Shown here: one piece after another, positions 6,045 through 7,220 of the stretch
How positions within the stretch are numbered: position 1 is the first letter of the stretch
Layout: every line of letters starts with the position of its first letter
Assembly (NCBI GenBank): GCA_020048795.1
Contig: JAIFMA010000153.1
Location: 1 to 7,220, forward strand
DNA length: 7,220 nt
DNA from: Rhodoferax sp.
GTDB taxonomy: Bacteria; Pseudomonadota; Gammaproteobacteria; Burkholderiales; Burkholderiaceae_C
Reading direction: 5' to 3'
Notes under the pieces: generated by a model
The model's input: only the letters and a program-made list of their open reading frames with translations
Databases searched by the model: none
What the model was told of the DNA's origin: nothing
Program-made: the position numbers and the translations under genes

Positions 6045-6743
6045 CTAAAACTGGATTCCTGTCGGGTTGGCCGGGTTGACCCTGGAGGGTGGTGCGACTG
6101 GCGCGGCTGGTTTTGGGCTTGCTGTAGGTGTGCTGGCCGCTGCCGCCGGGTCTGGTGTTTCAACGGCCTTGACGGCAACCAGCGGCGTGGGTGCCGGGTT
6201 GCGGTAAGCGGCCGGCAATTTGCTTTTTTCAGGATAACCCGCTGCGCTCAGGTATTGTGACCACTCGGAATCGGAATAACCCTTGATCTGCTGGCCACCC
6301 AGGGTCAGGAACGGCAGCGAGGTGGCCCCGCTGAGGCGTTGCAAAGCCTCTGAATCTTCCATCGACGCAATGGTCTTTTCGGCAAACGGCACACCGCGTC
6401 CACGCAACAGGTTACGTCCGCTGTCGCAGGGGGCGCAGTCTTTGCTGGTGTAAAGCGTGACCGGGTATTTGTCGGCAATCTGGCGCAGCTCGTAGGGCAG
6501 CGTGGAGCCGCTGGCAGGCACCGTGTTGCCAGTGGGCTCTTGCCCAGTGACCTTGGCCGCAGTTGCCGGTGGTTTGTCTGAAAAGGTGACTTTGCCGTCT
6601 GGCCCGACGATGCGGTAAACGGTTTGTGATTGAACCAGGCCGGGCGACAGAGCCAGCAGGACACCCATCAGGGTCACGCCTGATAGCCATTGGCGGCTGA
6701 CGGGCCGGATGCCTGGTTTCAAATTCGGTACAGGATGTTTCAT
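6045..6743 (-). CDS. exported DUF4124 / glutaredoxin-like thiol-disulfide protein
   Basis: A 232-aa protein probably acting in the periplasm. It starts with a signal peptide (about 1-39; hydrophobic core LSGVTLMGVLLALSPGLV after basic residues). A short DUF4124 segment follows (about 41-60: VYRIVGPDGKVTFSDKPP), then a glutaredoxin/thioredoxin-fold domain (about 93-180). The domain has the redox motif CAPC at 103-106 in VTLYTSKDCAPCD and the cis-proline 144 in TSLPFLTLGG. The tail (about 187-232) is rich in Pro and Ala and probably disordered. Start: ATG at 6743 is preceded by a strong AAGGAG (plus-strand 6753-6758) with 9-base spacing, and the signal peptide begins directly after it; the frame extends further upstream but overlaps prlC. 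It lies 22 nt after the prlC stop, so it is likely co-transcribed. The redox fold is clear; the substrate is unknown. Confidence 0.87.
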   Translation of the reverse strand: MKHPVPNLKPGIRPVSRQWLSGVTLMGVLLALSPGLVQSQTVYRIVGPDGKVTFSDKPPATAAKVTGQEPTGNTVPASGSTLPYELRQIADKYPVTLYTSKDCAPCDSGRNLLRGRGVPFAEKTIASMEDSEALQRLSGATSLPFLTLGGQQIKGYSDSEWSQYLSAAGYPEKSKLPAAYRNPAPTPLVAVKAVETPDPAAAASTPTASPKPAAPVAPPSRVNPANPTGIQF

Positions 6744-6752
6744 GGAATTGAT

Positions 6753-6758
6753 CTCCTT
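6753..6758 (-). promoter_or_regulatory. strong ribosome binding site that fixes the glutaredoxin-like start
   Basis: The minus strand reads AAGGAG, a near-consensus Shine-Dalgarno sequence, nine bases before the ATG at 6743. It fills most of the 22-nt gap to prlC, leaving no room for a separate promoter there. Confidence 0.8.
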
Positions 6759-6765
6759 GGCGCAA

Positions 6766-7220
6766 CTATGCCATACCTTGATGGCGCAGCAGCGCATCAA
6801 GCGTGGGTTCGCGACCGCGAAAAGCTGTAAAAGATGCCATGGCCGGGCGACTGCCACCGGTTTCGAGCACAGTCTGGCGAAACTTGCGGCCGGTTGCTAC
6901 ATCGGGCTGTCCGTCAGGCGCGGCAGTTTCTTCAAAGGCCGCATAAGCATCGGCGCTTAATACTTCGGCCCACTTGTAGCTGTAATAACCTGCCGCGTAG
7001 CCGCCGGCAAAAATATGGCTGAAAGTGTGTGCCGTGCGGGCCCAGTCTGGCGGCTGTAGCACAGCCACCTCCTGGCGCACCGCCTGCAGCAAGGGCATCA
7101 AGTCTTGCGCCGGGTCGTGATCGGTGTGCAGCAGCATGTCAAACAGCGAAAATTCGATCTGGCGCAGCGTCTGCATGCCGCTCTGGAAGTTCTTGGCGGC
7201 CAGCATCTTGTCAAACAGGG
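6766..7220 (-). CDS. prlC: oligopeptidase A (M3 metallopeptidase), C-terminal part
   Basis: The last 151 codons of a zinc-dependent M3-family oligopeptidase, which degrades short peptides, including cleaved signal peptides, in the cytoplasm. The frame continues past the right edge of the window (LFDKMLAAKNFQSG reads through it), so the gene is cut by the window rather than truncated in nature. Recognisable family stretches: RQIEFSLFDMLLH, FSHIFAGGYAAGYYSYKWAE with the Gly-Tyr-rich substrate loop, and the typical end VLETGGSRPAMASFTAFRGREPTLDALLRHQGMA, given here as a family hallmark in parts. The HExxH zinc site should lie outside the window. The glutaredoxin-like gene follows at 22 nt. The assignment to the M3/PrlC type is strong; whether it is the only M3 peptidase of the organism is unknown. 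Confidence 0.92.
   Translation of the reverse strand, partial: LFDKMLAAKNFQSGMQTLRQIEFSLFDMLLHTDHDPAQDLMPLLQAVRQEVAVLQPPDWARTAHTFSHIFAGGYAAGYYSYKWAEVLSADAYAAFEETAAPDGQPDVATGRKFRQTVLETGGSRPAMASFTAFRGREPTLDALLRHQGMA

Overview
The window looks like chromosomal DNA of a betaproteobacterium, most likely a member of the Comamonadaceae (Rhodoferax/Polaromonas-like). This is inferred from the moderately high GC, the protein styles and the gene types; no rRNA or other firm taxonomic marker is present. It holds no tRNA, rRNA, CRISPR array or complete insertion sequence.

Left part (1-3038), read on the minus strand: a short CaiB/BaiF-type CoA-transferase or racemase-like gene (2133-3038), then a two-component pair made of a LytS/YehU-type membrane histidine kinase (1002-2033) and its LytTR response regulator (160-996). 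The kinase and regulator genes are only 5 nt apart and almost certainly co-transcribed. Bases 1-159 hold no convincing gene, but contain a long imperfect stem-loop (90-138).

Middle part (3039-6015), plus strand: a 263-bp divergent intergenic region with a plausible promoter, a perfect 17-bp dyad (3205-3221) and a GC-rich leader hairpin. It is followed by a nitronate monooxygenase-family flavoprotein with an unusual cysteine-containing C-terminal extension (3302-4546). Forty-three bases later comes an aminotransferase class V / NifS-fold gene resembling the N-terminal domain of eukaryotic molybdenum cofactor sulfurase (4590-6015). That second gene is broken: its two halves lie in different frames and about a dozen expected codons are missing near 5020. 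The pair of flavoprotein plus sulfurase-like PLP enzyme is the least familiar and most interesting part of the window.

Right part (6045-7220), minus strand: the 3' end of an M3-family oligopeptidase A gene (prlC) and, 22 nt downstream, an exported protein with a short DUF4124 segment and a glutaredoxin-like domain with a CAPC motif. This pair converges on the PLP-enzyme gene.

Two related, diverged sequence segments in opposite orientation are embedded in the regulator gene (585-612) and at the end of the kinase gene (1030-1057). They may be relics of a dispersed small repeat that became coding sequence.
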